Shown here: piece by piece, positions 27,301 to 35,389 of the stretch
Layout: each line of letters starts with the position of its first letter
Position numbering within the stretch: the first letter of the stretch is position 1
NCBI GenBank assembly: GCA_944470555.2
Contig: OX104130.1
Coordinates: 54,903,491 to 54,967,490, forward strand
Direction of reading: 5' to 3'
Origin: Heterobilharzia americana
Taxonomy: Eukaryota > Platyhelminthes > Trematoda > Strigeidida > Schistosomatidae
DNA: 64,000 nucleotides
The notes under the pieces: model-generated
What the model saw: only the letters and a program-made list of their open reading frames with translations
The model's database searches: none
What the model was told of the DNA's origin: nothing
Position numbers and translations under genes: made by a program

Positions 27301-30094
27301 GGGTGTTTGTTACCATCCTCTACTAATACTATTAACCCCTAAATAGTAGGTGTGATCTACCGTTCAGGTAATGGATTTGTTTACATTAAATAAACGAAAC
27401 AGTTACCGTTTAATAATTGATTCGTTGACTGATAGCAAAAGATCGTACAACTTACTGCTGCTATGGGAAGAGCCGAATACGGTACACCACAAATGAGATC
27501 TATAGGTTTATTGACTTCGCCATGTAATAGAGTGATAAGAGCTTGAGCTATTTCATCCTAAATGTCAAGAAAAAACGCAGACATATACACCTAATGTTTA
27601 ACACAGTATAGCGCTGCTTGATACATTAAACAAACGTTGAAATAATGGTAATGGTTTGTGCCCCAAAATTAGGATATTTCGAAGTAGACATTTCATCATC
27701 AAACTTGATGACATCATAATCACTGACTTCATTAAGAAGCCTGGCGATGAAAAGTCCACGATAAAATATCAAAGCTCACTGAATGCACTAAACCATTGTC
27801 AATATGGATGATTCATTTTGTGTAACAGTGTTCACATGAAACATTATACCTGAACTCAACTTATAATTGTCTTGATGAACCTGGGTTATGAAACAATAAT
27901 GTAATGTATAAAAGTGGTCAGTATAAAAAGATACGTAAGGATTTTTGTTTTGGGGGCGGGTGAGGGGCGACAAAGTAAGACCCATACAAGCAAAAACAAA
28001 GAAAATAAAAGCAATATAACTCGGAAAATATATAAACAAGTCTATGAGACAAAGTTATATGCCACCCAATATCTCTAGTAGCTGACTCCCAACAACTAGG
28101 TAGCTGAAACAGGTTCGAACCCGTGACCTTTTACTTCCAAAGTTGAATGCCTAAAACAGAGTCACTGTTACATGGCAAGTTATGTTACTGAATTATAATT
28201 TTATTGAAAGAAGTATCAATAAATATAAACAGTGTTCAACTACCTTGGTAATTAATTATTACTAACAGAGTCACCGGTTCGTAACCTACCTAACCATCCA
28301 ATCGTTTGCTCAGATATAAGAATGGCTTATGATGCATTACATACTACTTGTAAGAAATTCGTTTATTGAAATCTGGTTGGTGGCTAGCAGTGGAATCCAG
28401 TATACATGTTTCGTTTTATTTTGGACTCAGTCGAATGTACCTCCACTCCAGTGAGGGATGTTGTTACTCCAGAGACTCGAATCCAGTAACCATCGCTTCA
28501 AACTCCAAGGTGTTATGCACTAGGCCACTGAGCACGACAGCTCTTGTACAACGGGTACCGGATATTATTTGATACCTTTACTTCCAAAAGAGGCGAGGAT
28601 CGTGACTCAGTGGCCCTGTAGCAAACGTTTTGGCGCTTGAAGCGATGAGTACTGGGTCCGAGTCTCAGTAGTAACAACATCACTCGTTGGGATGGAGGTA
28701 CATCCAGCTGACGAGCCTCAAATAGGATGAAACGCCTGTCCTGGATTCCACTACTAGCTGCCACCAAACAGATTACAGCATAATGAGTAGTTAGGCAATA
28801 TCGAGGCATCTGCATAGGAGCCCATCTTCAAACAGAGACCAGGCAATTCGACCCAGTATAGCAACGAAGATTACAAATATCAAGCAACTTCGTTGATTAT
28901 TTAATGACTAGCAAGTATAAACAAAATCACCAATTCCCGAAATAATGGAATTCTAACAATGTTTCAGGTATATTTCCGCACTAGTATCAAATTTAACAAG
29001 AATCCATTATTTGAAAACACTATACTCGAACATCGAGCTTTTATTTCAGCATGATGGCAACGAAACTCAGGCCTCGTAACATTTACAACCTTAAGATAGC
29101 ATTACCTTACTAAGCCAAGTGCACAGGTCAAAGAAGTCGACCAAAGTCAATTAGGTTATCCGAGCACAAAAACCTACTCAGGTCAAAACTGCTAGGTCCT
29201 AGTGAGGTAAGACATTTAGAAAAAAGCTCAGTCAAAGTTATACATACAATTAAAAACAACCAAACAATCGGATAGCATAGGGTGAAAATCCTTGAAACAA
29301 GGATAGCAGAGTGGAGGGAGAGATTGATAACTGAATCATTGTTTATCGAATCAATACCTAGTACATGCAACAGGAATGACTCACTACATGTTCCGGATAT
29401 ATGAAAAATCTTACTATCCATTTCACAAAGACAGCGAGGAAATCAGGACCATATAAAGGATATATCAAAGTTGTGTAGTTATCTTGATATGACTGTGGAC
29501 AATAAATTTTGACTCAAACGTAATCCAGTAAACAGTACCGTTACACTGTGTGATAAATCTAGTAACAAAAAGGGTTACGTAATGTTAAGATCGTTTATAA
29601 GGTGCATATAGATTAAAAAGGGTGAGAACATTAATCAACAATCAAAGGATTAGGAAATATCACAGTCGTAAATCAGCACCTTAAAGAGACAGCTCTAATA
29701 CTCAGGGGTTTCCAAGAACATGGCAAAACACCATCATATCACAAAATCAACAGGAAATCGAAGAGTGAACAAAATAATAATAATATCAATAGTCGCAAGG
29801 AAAAAGGAGGTAAAGAAGACAAGGTAAGATAAGAAGTAAATGAAAAAGGATAAAAACGTTACAGCTTTAGAGGAGGAAGAATCGTAGAGCCCACCTAAAA
29901 CATTATAGTGGAAATAAAAAATGATTTCAAACAGCAAAAATACGACTTACCATAAACTTTGGAGAAGAAATGAGAACTCGCAAATCGACATAGATTGGTG
30001 AAATGACACCTGATTTAAGTTTATACTCTCCAAATTTCACAACACCCATATCGTAAAAATTTAGAGCAATCTGACATTTTCCAACAGTCATCAT
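1027..30094 (-). CDS. UMPS: UMP synthase gene (partial, 7 exons in window)
   Basis: Bifunctional enzyme for the last two steps of de novo pyrimidine synthesis: orotate phosphoribosyltransferase (orotate + PRPP to OMP), then OMP decarboxylase (OMP to UMP), expected in the cytosol. Exons on the minus strand: 30094-29951, 27557-27456, 25346-25185, 18922-18819, 12184-12076, 9420-9161, 1231-1027. All have GT/AG edges and join in phase to 362 residues. The OPRT half shows [40 protein letters not shown] and the PRPP loop [11 protein letters not shown] (residues 120-130). The OMPDC half shows Lys260 in VKLHLD and EDRKLADIG with Asp293, Lys295 and Asp298, the catalytic set of the family. Animal UMPS is about 480 residues, so roughly 110 C-terminal residues lie beyond base 1. 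Introns of 2-8 kb are loaded with retroelements. The identification is very secure. Confidence 0.96.
1622..1691. repeat. Perfect 70-bp palindrome
   Basis: Two 35-nt arms are exact reverse complements with no spacer, centred on AGAAATATTTCT. It lies in UMPS intron 6. The absence of a single mismatch suggests recent origin or gene conversion between arms. Confidence 0.95.
1853..2040 (+). mobile_element. SM-alpha-like SINE, degenerate hammerhead
   Basis: tRNA-like head (GTGGCATAGTGG A-box-like; GGTTCGAGACTC B-box-like) followed by a hammerhead at about 1965-2016. The core is damaged: CTGACGA has become ATGACAA, and stem II (GTCC/AGAC) has a mismatch. The order of parts matches the SM-alpha repeats of Schistosoma. 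Likely inactive. Confidence 0.8.
2745..2954. repeat. Foldback: about 40-bp inverted arms with 130-bp loop
   Basis: The left arm at 2745-2783 and right arm at 2914-2954 are near-perfect reverse complements around CGAGGGATATTGTC and ACAAACGGAGAA. Between them is about 130 bp of unique sequence. It abuts the 3' end of an old RTE-like element. Confidence 0.85.
3072..6549 (-). mobile_element. Old RTE-like non-LTR retrotransposon
   Basis: Minus-strand copy of the same element as at 36234-39440, over nearly full length. Its 5' end is recognised by CCTCGCC and the GGGTAAAGAGGGAAGG block near 6500. Fragments of endonuclease (5800-6300), reverse transcriptase (4000-4700) and C-terminal domain (3200-3600) are in order, and a TAATAATAAT-type tail lies near 3075. 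Frames are heavily broken, and the sequence is much more diverged than the younger copies. No target duplication was found. Confidence 0.85.
6966..7062 (-). repeat. Fragment of tRNA(Cys)-like SINE
   Basis: Contains GGGTGATGATTGTAGATGG and TTTGGACCGCGGC followed by CTCGAACC. These match the flank and T-arm of the tRNA-like repeat at 54075-54230 and the fragment at 55100-55190. Degenerate, lying in UMPS intron 6. Confidence 0.55.
7505..7790 (-). repeat. 3' fragment of non-LTR lineage B
   Basis: Matches the 3' untranslated region and tail of the element at 15655-17810: the CAATGTAGGAACTGGCATTAC block, an A-rich stretch, then ATCGATTTTGAGCC. Strongly diverged, no open frame. Confidence 0.5.
8200..9024 (+). 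mobile_element. 3' end of non-LTR retrotransposon lineage B
   Basis: 5'-truncated copy. It encodes the C-terminal region after the reverse transcriptase: [20 protein letters not shown], then [20 protein letters not shown], then a Trp-rich end, with two in-frame stops. The 3'UTR ends in CCTGGTCCAATGTTGATTTT. A closely related copy lies inverted at 15655-17810. Confidence 0.8.
9161..9420 (-). CDS. UMPS: UMPS exon 6 (OMP decarboxylase N-half)
   Basis: A 260-nt exon, residues 208-293 plus 2 nt. It begins [15 protein letters not shown] and holds LCVAIDTSD (first barrel strand, substrate Asp238), [10 protein letters not shown] (Lys260, ribose/phosphate contact) and FLIVED leading into the catalytic EDRK motif. 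Acceptor TTTTCAG, donor GTTAGT. The split Arg codon rejoins exactly with exon 7. Confidence 0.95.
9430..12070. other. UMPS intron 5, no gene found
   Basis: About 2.6 kb between UMPS exons 5 and 6. Only short unconvincing open frames on either strand. No repeat family from elsewhere in the window was recognised in it. Confidence 0.6.
12076..12184 (-). CDS. UMPS: UMPS exon 5
   Basis: A 109-nt exon that completes a split codon from exon 4 and then gives 36 codons: [20 protein letters not shown], then [16 protein letters not shown]. This is the C-terminal helix of the OPRT domain and the start of the interdomain linker. Acceptor TTCTAG, donor GTAATA, ends in phase 0. Confidence 0.92.
12311..12543. 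repeat. Left inverted terminal repeat of the Penelope-like element
   Basis: Reverse complement of 14314-14542 with few differences, including GTGAGCAAAGAAATATTTCT and the segment ending GATTTTGTGAACAGG. Confidence 0.88.
12577..14088 (+). CDS. Penelope-like reverse transcriptase/GIY-YIG endonuclease, 5'-truncated
   Basis: Open for about 500 codons after a TAG near 12574. Order: [14 protein letters not shown] (Penelope-type RT start), [13 protein letters not shown] (motif A), [13 protein letters not shown] (motif B), YVDD in [10 protein letters not shown] (motif C), then [11 protein letters not shown]. This is followed by a linker and a GIY-YIG nuclease with [22 protein letters not shown]. The protein copies element RNA and nicks target DNA. 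The region N-terminal to LYGLPKVHK is absent or broken, so this copy is probably not autonomous. The long intact frame still points to recent insertion. Confidence 0.92.
   Translation, partial: QGFISQNEYETLRPTGTVTPRLYGLPKVHKNGLPFRPIFDMSNSSYHVTAKWLVQLLKPLHKEVVKHSVKDTFHFIDKIRDLNVNNKSMISLDVSSLFTNVPLMETVDFICSELEKRNIEIGITASTLKELLLRCTMNVHFLFNKEFYRQSDGVAMGSPLGPILADFFLAKLENGPLESIISGLEFYCRYVDDTFLIVNNEDDARIILDEFNGVHPAITFTIETESDDSITFLDVRLTRKVDGTIKRSVYRKPTSTGQYTHFLSFVPLQYKRNLVKCLVHRARLICSDDTFDEELQIIHDLLSSNGYPETFLAKNMNTSNMKTRMPTVSKKPLFLRLQFRGDIISEIVTQRLRNAIRRSFNAAKLCCVFYSRPMMTTRTKDRLPDFSSSMCIYQFNCSCGASYIGRTVRQVRRRIAEHHPSWLSKGETRLTRSSILSHLIDTGHRVNIHNAFKVIYHIPSHLTHPLRVRLLHTAEAIGIHLHKPSLCVQKRFVQPLSLPWPSV
14314..14542. 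repeat. Right inverted terminal repeat of the Penelope-like element
   Basis: Begins CCTGTTCACAAAATC and ends GCTCACATTGTTTTACTAA, mirroring the left repeat. The small number of differences between arms argues for a young element. Confidence 0.88.
15020..15610 (-). mobile_element. 3' fragment of non-LTR lineage C
   Basis: C-terminal coding remnant and 3'UTR, related to 41665-42370 and 46480-47965. The 3' part has ACAAGTGCATCGGG and CTTCACAGTAGTAC. Frames are broken. Confidence 0.7.
15655..17810 (-). mobile_element. Non-LTR retrotransposon lineage B, 5'-truncated, with RT
   Basis: Encodes, with frameshifts, a region upstream of RT with [21 protein letters not shown] parts ([41 protein letters not shown]), and a C-terminal domain ending in [14 protein letters not shown] and [13 protein letters not shown]. 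The 3'UTR ends near 15655. The endonuclease part is missing. RTE-related by overall layout, but a clade was not assigned. A second 3' end of the same lineage follows at 17925-18515. Confidence 0.85.
17925..18515 (-). mobile_element. Second 3' end of lineage B, degenerate
   Basis: Repeats the last part of the element just described: tail block near 17930 (ATAGAACCAGGCGTTGCTG) and C-terminal coding remnant up to the CACGTGGTGACATCAC block at 18500. Older than its neighbour by visible divergence. Confidence 0.65.
18819..18922 (-). CDS. UMPS: UMPS exon 4
   Basis: A 104-nt exon (34 codons plus 2 nt) that continues the OPRT domain: [22 protein letters not shown], then [10 protein letters not shown]. 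The DREQGG string at residues 153-158 is typical of the OPRT half of UMPS. Acceptor CTATAG, donor GTAAGT. The intron on its 3' side (12185-18818) holds the Penelope-like element and LINE fragments. Confidence 0.93.
18930..20330. other. UMPS intron 3, unassigned part
   Basis: No gene found. A short piece near 19200-19232 (GGGTAGCGTTTAAAGTCAC) resembles one end of the MITE-like elements at 33.8-34.9 kb. The rest shows nothing I can name. Confidence 0.45.
20335..20585 (+). mobile_element. tRNA-derived SINE, second hammerhead family
   Basis: Single copy whose hammerhead-like core lies at 20471-20522: CTGAGGA, stem II GTCCCA/TGGGGC (one G-T pair), GAAA, palindromic ACAG/CTGT. The residue before cleavage is T where most copies have C. 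Stem I GCACT/AGTGC is 5 bp. Ends around AATGAATTC. Confidence 0.65.
20976..21023. repeat. (TA)n microsatellite, 5' flank of a LINE
   Basis: Pure TA run directly abutting the 5' end of the RTE-like element, matched by another TA run at its 3' end (24345-24391). This suggests insertion into a TA array. Confidence 0.95.
21024..24344 (+). mobile_element. RTE-like non-LTR retrotransposon inserted in a TA array
   Basis: Full-length by comparison with 36234-39440. 5' end CCTCGCCTGGTTAACTAG; endonuclease with [13 protein letters not shown] (21246-22010); RT pieces [14 protein letters not shown] and [15 protein letters not shown]-terminal domain with [20 protein letters not shown] and a [14 protein letters not shown] end near 24340. 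Several frameshifts and stops (for example in-frame TGA after FDSVK near 23226) make it a pseudogene. Both flanks are TA repeats. Confidence 0.92.
24345..24391. repeat. (TA)n microsatellite, 3' flank of a LINE
   Basis: Pure TA run directly after the 3' end of the 21024-24344 element. Confidence 0.95.
24392..25184. other. UMPS intron 3, unassigned AT-rich stretch
   Basis: No gene, RNA or named repeat recognised between the TA array and UMPS exon 3. Confidence 0.5.
25185..25346 (-). CDS. UMPS: UMPS exon 3 (PRPP-binding loop)
   Basis: 162 nt, 54 codons, phase 0 at both ends, residues 83-136. It contains [14 protein letters not shown] (flexible catalytic loop region) and [13 protein letters not shown], the acidic PRPP-binding signature of type I phosphoribosyltransferases. 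The acceptor is TATTAG before TGT-ATC, and the donor is GTAATA after GCT-AAG. Confidence 0.95.
26125..26315 (-). mobile_element. SM-alpha-like SINE with near-intact hammerhead
   Basis: Minus-strand unit: hammerhead at 26312-26262, then the tail with CATATGCCAACAGAGG and GATCAATTC, split by a short TTA microsatellite. Core CTGACGA, stem II GTCC/GGAC and GAAA are intact. Stem III has a G-U pair. Stem I (ACAA against CTGG) is weak, so activity is doubtful. Predicted cleavage lies between 26272 and 26271. Confidence 0.8.
26592..26818 (-). mobile_element. SM-alpha-like SINE, degenerate hammerhead
   Basis: tRNA-like head (GTGGCTCAGTGGTGTAGTGG), then a hammerhead at about 26668-26620 with CTCATGA for CTGANGA and TAAA for GAAA. 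Both changes should abolish cleavage. Its 5' end fuses directly to the plus-strand ribozyme at 26819. Confidence 0.8.
26818..26872 (+). ncRNA. Hammerhead ribozyme, all core positions intact
   Basis: Self-cleaving RNA motif of the schistosome SM-alpha type. CTGACGA core; stem II GTCC/GGAC closed by CAAACA; GAAA; stem III T-G/C-A on top of the A-U pair with a CG loop; C17 at 26861; stem I CTAG/CTGG with one G-U. Cleavage is predicted after 26861. This is the best preserved ribozyme in the window. It would act in cis in any transcript crossing it on the plus strand, which is antisense to UMPS. Confidence 0.85.
26819..27001 (+). mobile_element. SM-alpha-like unit: hammerhead plus tail
   Basis: Begins with an intact hammerhead and continues through AATATCGAGGCGTCCGC and AGAGACCGGTCAATTCGGTC to ATAATACAAGCA. 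It lacks its own plus-strand head and instead faces the inverted unit at 26592-26818. Confidence 0.8.
27456..27557 (-). CDS. UMPS: UMPS exon 2
   Basis: A 102-nt exon (34 codons, phase 0 at both ends) between acceptor TTTAG and donor GTAAGT. It encodes residues 49-82 and contains [15 protein letters not shown], the OPRT core strand and loop (CGVPYTALP in other animals). It is too short to stand out as an open frame. It was found by looking for the missing OPRT segment between exons 1 and 3. Confidence 0.93.
28075..28375. other. UMPS intron 1 segment with possible tRNA-like remnant
   Basis: Contains CAGGTTCGAACCCGTGACC near 28109, a palindromic T-arm-like block typical of tRNA-derived repeats. 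The rest of a tRNA cannot be folded, so no gene is called. Confidence 0.35.
28375..28862. mobile_element. Inverted pair of SM-alpha-like SINEs
   Basis: A minus-strand unit (28560-28375) and a plus-strand unit (28592-28862) meet at their heads. The minus ribozyme is broken: bases are lost in the CTGANGA core and stem II is unpaired. The plus copy has CTGACGA, GAAA, C17 and a perfect CCAG/CTGG stem I, but stem II (GCCT/GGAT) has a C-A mismatch and G-U pairs. Its tail (AATATCGAGGCATCTGC) follows. Confidence 0.82.
28700..28752 (+). ncRNA. Hammerhead ribozyme, weakened stem II
   Basis: SM-alpha-type core with all invariant bases present. Predicted cleavage follows 28740. Stem II is destabilised by one mismatch and two wobble pairs, so low activity is expected. 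Confidence 0.65.
29951..30094 (-). CDS. UMPS: UMPS exon 1 (OPRT N-terminus)
   Basis: Encodes residues 1-48, from ATG-ATG to the donor at 29950 (GTAAGT), phase 0. It carries the OPRT start motif [18 protein letters not shown] followed by SPIYVDLR, which binds orotate/phosphate in this family. An upstream in-frame start at 30139 would add MWLLFVLHSFFSIIE, but a pyrimidine-rich tract ending in AG stops 2 nt before the chosen ATG. I read that stretch as a splice acceptor, not coding sequence. The start is therefore likely but not proven. Confidence 0.88.
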
Positions 30095-30120
30095 TTCTAT
30101 GATAGAAAAAAAAGAATGAA
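30095..30120 (-). promoter_or_regulatory. 3' splice acceptor just before the UMPS start
   Basis: On the minus strand a T-rich run (TTTTTTTCTATCATAG) ends in AG two bases before the ATG-ATG of UMPS. Either a 5'UTR intron ends here or this is a spliced-leader trans-splice acceptor, a process known in schistosomes. The upstream gene on the same strand ends about 2.3 kb away. Read from the sequence signal only. Confidence 0.45.
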
Positions 30121-30139
30121 GAACAAATAGTAACCACAT

Positions 30140-32205
30140 AACTGCAATGTCAATGATTATTATTACTACGGAATGTGAATACGAAAGTTAGATATTGGAA
30201 GTTGACTGTCAAGAAACCCGGTTCTACCTAGTTTTCAACCTTCAAGAAACTTCTACACTGTCTTGGATATTCATGCCTGCGTCACGTTCAGCGGTTCAGA
30301 CATTCAACAGCCCAAACAACATTTGACCACTTCTGGGACTAGGAGAGTATGGAAACAACCTTAAGCATCATCTAAACACTACCGTATATAGTATGCAGGA
30401 ACTTCGAATACCGAAAAATGAAGCAAGTAATATGTCTATATTTTTGGAAATAGAAACAGTTACCAAGGTATCATTCTATACAGTATAACCGTTGGTTTCA
30501 AGGTTTGATGGCTTACGGTATAAGTATACTGGAGTAACTAATACTGATAAGTGTTTCAACCAGAAAACAGTAAAAGATGGATAATCTATAAACATATCGA
30601 ATGCTTAGATAACCTTACGAATGAAACCCTAGTAACCATGGTTTCATGAAAAATGTAATGCTTCATTAGAATGAGAAATAACAGAAGATATAAACACCGC
30701 CGACATCTGGTACATTTTTCCGATCAATAGGTGGTCATTGGTTTAAAAAGTGAAACAACATTAAAGTATTGTGAACGACTTTTGAAAGGTTAATATAACG
30801 TGATGTAAAATCACGTCATTCTGAAACATCCACCATACGTCAAGAAACATCTGGTTCATCAGCATGTGATTTCTGAGTCATTATCCTTACTCAATCTTTT
30901 AAAACGTAGGACAGTTTCATCATCTAAAATCAAGTTGAAAACACCAGTACACTATGGTTTAGTATACTCTTTGAGCGAGTGATTCATAGATTGTGCCTTA
31001 AAGATACCATGATAGCAAAACTAGGCAAAACACTAGTACTTTGTTACATACCACAGGTAATAAAACATGGGTACCAAAATATGTGAGACTAAAACCTCAG
31101 TAATACCAGTTAACGTCTCGGTAACATCTCAGTTACGGTAACGTCTCGGTTACATCACTGACTTTTGAATTCATGTTTCAACTCAAGAGTATTATGCTAC
31201 TTTACACAAGCTCTTTTTCTGAAATGATAATCATCGCTACACCACAAACTAAGTGAAGTCGATACCACGATACCACTTCACTACATGGCATAAGTAAAAA
31301 TAAACTATAGAAAGCAACAAGTAAATATAATTCGTTGACTGATAAAGAAGTACTCCAGTAAAGACTATGAAAGTATTGCAATTTGTGTTACCTTGCAACT
31401 TTTCACTGATCTATCTAACATTCTATGTCACTGTAGACAGATTTTAGTAAATCTATCGAAACAACCCGTAATTCAAGAAAGTATGTAGCGTCATTTGCGA
31501 GTTGAACTAGTTGTGCAATGCTGAACTATATCAATTAGTTATATGAAATGTAATAAACTGAAATATTCTTAAAGCATAGTCCTATAAAACAGAGTTAAGT
31601 GCACGAAAAAATAATGTCTAGGTAAACATTAACCTATAAACAACACTATGAGCTATGTTAGTTGTGCATTGACTAAGAAGGTGAATAAAGACTAACATGT
31701 AACTCGAATATTTAGCATAGAGTTCATTGATGCTACGATGTTCACCAGGTTGAGAGGTTGGGTAAAGGTTTCACTCCCGAACCAGAAAGTATCTTTAGGA
31801 CTACCTATACAAAGTGGAAAAGCTGACAGATTTCTCACCATTTTCATGACATTATGTCTTTGAAGTGGATTCGCCATTCCTGAGTTATTTATAAATTTTT
31901 GTCATCAAGCTAGATGTCCTAATCAATCTCAACAGCTTTCATTCTCATCCTAGTCTCAAGTATTTCCCATTATGATAACTGTGTTCAGTTTCGCACACCA
32001 GTTATGTAAAGTTAAATAATGCTAACCAGTTGATCAGACTAAATCAAGTTTAAACTTCAGACTGAAAAGATGAGAATCGAAAAATGAACAGCGGAGCACA
32101 GACGACATGCAATTCAAGTGACTATAATCAGATCACCAATAAAAATTGAGTTCAGACTACCGAAATCAAACCAATCAGAAGAAAACACAAAATTATGAAT
32201 AATTT
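30140..32205. other. Intergenic region between UMPS and the unknown gene
   Basis: About 2 kb with no coding exon recognised. A short repeated block (GTAACGTCTCGGTTAC and variants) occurs at 31106-31156. The minus-strand frame at 31877-31692 has no splice or similarity support. A UMPS promoter would be expected here, but no motif can be named. Confidence 0.5.
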
Positions 32206-32208
32206 CAC

Positions 32209-32288
32209 TTTATTTACAAAATGATTTTCTTCAAAAATAACGCTTAGAAAGAAAATAAAACAAGGAGAGTAATCTTTAGCGTTTTATT
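32209..32288 (-). promoter_or_regulatory. Possible poly(A) signals of the unknown gene
   Basis: Two AATAAA hexamers on the minus strand, at 32288-32283 and 32214-32209, lie 165-245 bp after the stop codon of the 32454-62415 gene in an AT-rich stretch. The position fits a 3'UTR end. The hexamer is common by chance in sequence this AT-rich. Confidence 0.4.
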
Positions 32289-32453
32289 TACAAAAATTAA
32301 AGAATAGGATATGAACAAATCAGGGGATAAAAAATAAATTAAAAAAGATGAAATTAGAAAATAACCAGATTATTTACAAAGTGTACACAGTTCCGTTTAG
32401 GGAAAACTAACCATCCGAATATCTCTATACACACAAAACACATAATTGTTAAC

Positions 32454-32876
32454 TTAGAAAACATTCGAATTTGAAGGATTTTCTAATCCTGACTCAAAGT
32501 CATACAATTCTTCAACTAACTCAGGTCTAAGTGTGGTATCATTGTGCATCAACTCTAAGACAGGTTCTGACTCTACTTGCTGATGATATTGTTGAATCCA
32601 TCGAGATAGATTTGCTATTAAACAAAAATAATCTGGTAAACAATCTGTATATGATTGAAAGCTTTGATCACCATGTCGCCAAAGTAGTCCAATCAAAGCA
32701 CGTGTTAATTGTCCAAAGGCAATTAAACAGATTTTCTGTTTGACCATTAATTGAATCGTTAGTGATGACATGTGTTGTTGATGATAATGACAGAATGGAT
32801 CAGACAAAAAACTGGTAGGTGTTGTCAAAAGAATTTGCAAAGGATCTGCTGCTAAATGAACTAGTGTTGAATAAAC
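32454..32876 (-). CDS. Unknown gene, terminal exon and stop
   Basis: 423 nt including the stop, starting phase 0 after TTTGATAG. It encodes [20 protein letters not shown], then [20 protein letters not shown], and ends with an acidic tail [12 protein letters not shown] then PSNSNVF. The intron before it (32877-40203) carries the 36.2-39.4 kb retrotransposon and four MITE-like copies. Confidence 0.87.
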   Translation of the reverse strand, partial: VYSTLVHLAADPLQILLTTPTSFLSDPFCHYHQQHMSSLTIQLMVKQKICLIAFGQLTRALIGLLWRHGDQSFQSYTDCLPDYFCLIANLSRWIQQYHQQVESEPVLELMHNDTTLRPELVEELYDFESGLENPSNSNVF

Positions 32877-35295
32877 CTATCAAAATAATTCGTAAAATAA
32901 TTTTTTAAAAAAATGAAATCAGAATTCACATATACATACATATATCTTTAAATATGAAATATTTTTAACAGGTTGTTGTAGAGTTAACGTGTGTAGAAAA
33001 ACTAGCATTGGAGTCTCTATACTGATAAGATGATCATCTCGTAGTGGAGAGAAGAAATTATCAAAACTCTTCTTGTTGACTTAGGCAGTACGAAAACCTT
33101 CACCGAGGTGTAGAACGAACCGAAATTGATTCAACAACACTGTTTCACATTCGTGTAGTAGGCATGAACCATACCTAATATATGAAGTCTAGTGATACTA
33201 CCTGATTACTTAAATCTTGGTAAGTCATGCGGTGTTCAGACTAGTGTTTAAAAGACAAGTGTCTAAACCAACTACTCATAGCTCCACTACAAAGGTGGAA
33301 AGTAGAAGTTATACTCAATATACGCTTTTAGTTCACAAAGAAGAAATTCAACTTAAAATGAGATGTTACTAAAACCAAGCTACAGTCAGACCTTGAAGTT
33401 ATCATCAACAAACAGTCGGACTCGAGGATTAGGCCTTCGTGTTTAGTGTGATATCAAGATCACCCCAACCAGAAGTTCGCCTTCCATCCTAATCTTATTT
33501 CAGTTAACTATAGAACACTGATATAATGAATGAACATGCATGACTGAGGAAGGTCTAATCAGTAATCTCATTATCGCAAGCCTTTAAGAATGTTTAGATA
33601 ATTGCATATTAGCAGCGCTCACATTTCTTCCATTCTAAACATCAGTGTTTCACATCCACATGCTAGAATGCTGGCCTCCTAGCACTTAATTTATCTTTAT
33701 CGTATTGAATACATTATAGAGGGAGTTACTTGTCAAGTTTTCAGCTAACGTTCTATCTATACGCTGAATTTGGGGTGACTTTAAAGTCCATCCTAGAAAC
33801 AATGAAGTGACCAATCAAACTTCTCTGTTTTGTGAAAACCTGCCTCTCCAGCCGGAATACTTTAAGTTGATTGGCTATTTCATCAGTTGTCGTGGGGTCT
33901 TTGAAGTTTACCTTAAAGCAGATCCGATGTTTGACCTATTATCCACGCATGAGCATTGGGTGACTTTAAGGTCACCCTACAACTACCAATTAGGCTTCTT
34001 CATTTTAACTAGGAAGTCAGATTTTCATAAAATAAAGAAGTTTGATTGGTTCCGTCAGCTGTTGCTAGGGTGGCCGTAAAGTCACTCGATAATGTCAAAA
34101 AATAAGGAAACAATCTTTAAAAGATAGAAGTGATCTACTATGGCATAAAAAGCACAGAAATGGTTAATTACAGTTTATTAAAATGTGACAAGCCTTTAGG
34201 GCAAGTATTAGGGACTTACTACACAAACGCAAATCTCACTGAGATCTAGTTCACGCCGCTGTTTATTTTGGCAATGAGGCTTGCTAAGAGCGTGTTAATT
34301 GTTTTACTGAGCAACTTTATAGGCCACCCTAGCAACTGCTGAGATGACCAATAAGGCTTCTATATTTTATGAAAAATTACCACTCTAATAGGAATACCGA
34401 AAAAGCATTGGTTATTACAGTAGTTGCGGGGTGGCCTTTAAAGTCGCCCTCAAGATACCCGTGTTCTGACTTAACTTGTGTCGGAAGCTAAAAAAATAAG
34501 TTTATCAATAAAACCTGATCTTCTTTGCCTTCACTTAAAGTTTTGCAAGTGTTAGTATCGGAAAGACTGAGTCACACATATTATGTCATCTAGCACCACG
34601 GCACGTTTTGGATACGTGACAAAACGTATGAGTTTGATAGATATGAATAATAAGAGTGCTTAAAAGATAGCATCCTGTAGACCCCTCTGCACAGCAGGAA
34701 CATACCAACTGACTGGTCAAAGAAAGAGGGTACTTCTAGAAGCAAATGTATGATAATTTTAAATAAAATTGAGACAGAATGTAGAGCAGTTTTAAAGGTC
34801 ACTCTAACAACTGCTGAAATAACCAATTACTTTTCTTCATTTTATAAAAAAGACTACCTGCCTAGATATTGAAATGTGATTGGTTATTTCAGGGGTTGCC
34901 AGGGTGGCCTTTAAAATCACTTAGAACTTATTCCTGATAAACCCTGATAGACAATGCTGCTACCTAGGCACATCCCTCGTGATTATTACCGATACAACTG
35001 CGAGAGTTAAGATGAAGAACCATTAGTAGTATGATACATTTGTTAGAAAACCTTCCTAGTGAGAAATACTGTCACAAGATCAAAAGACCTACACATCAAG
35101 CAAGAAATATGGTAAACTAGGTGTCGTTAGGTATGGCATAACTTGTTAGAAAAATTATGAAGAGTTAAGATTTGAATGACGTGCTACTGAATTGACGCGA
35201 AACTTACATTAGTTCGTCGTGTAAGCTATTCCCTAAACAGATACGGAATCACCATGGATGTCAGGAGCTATATTGGTAACAACAGAGTGATTTCT

Positions 35296-35389
<94 letters not shown>

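Noticed and set aside
31106..31156. Possible operator or CRISPR-like short repeats (GTAACGTCTCGGTTAC)
   Set aside because: Only two to three irregular units with no uniform spacers, in a eukaryotic intergenic region.
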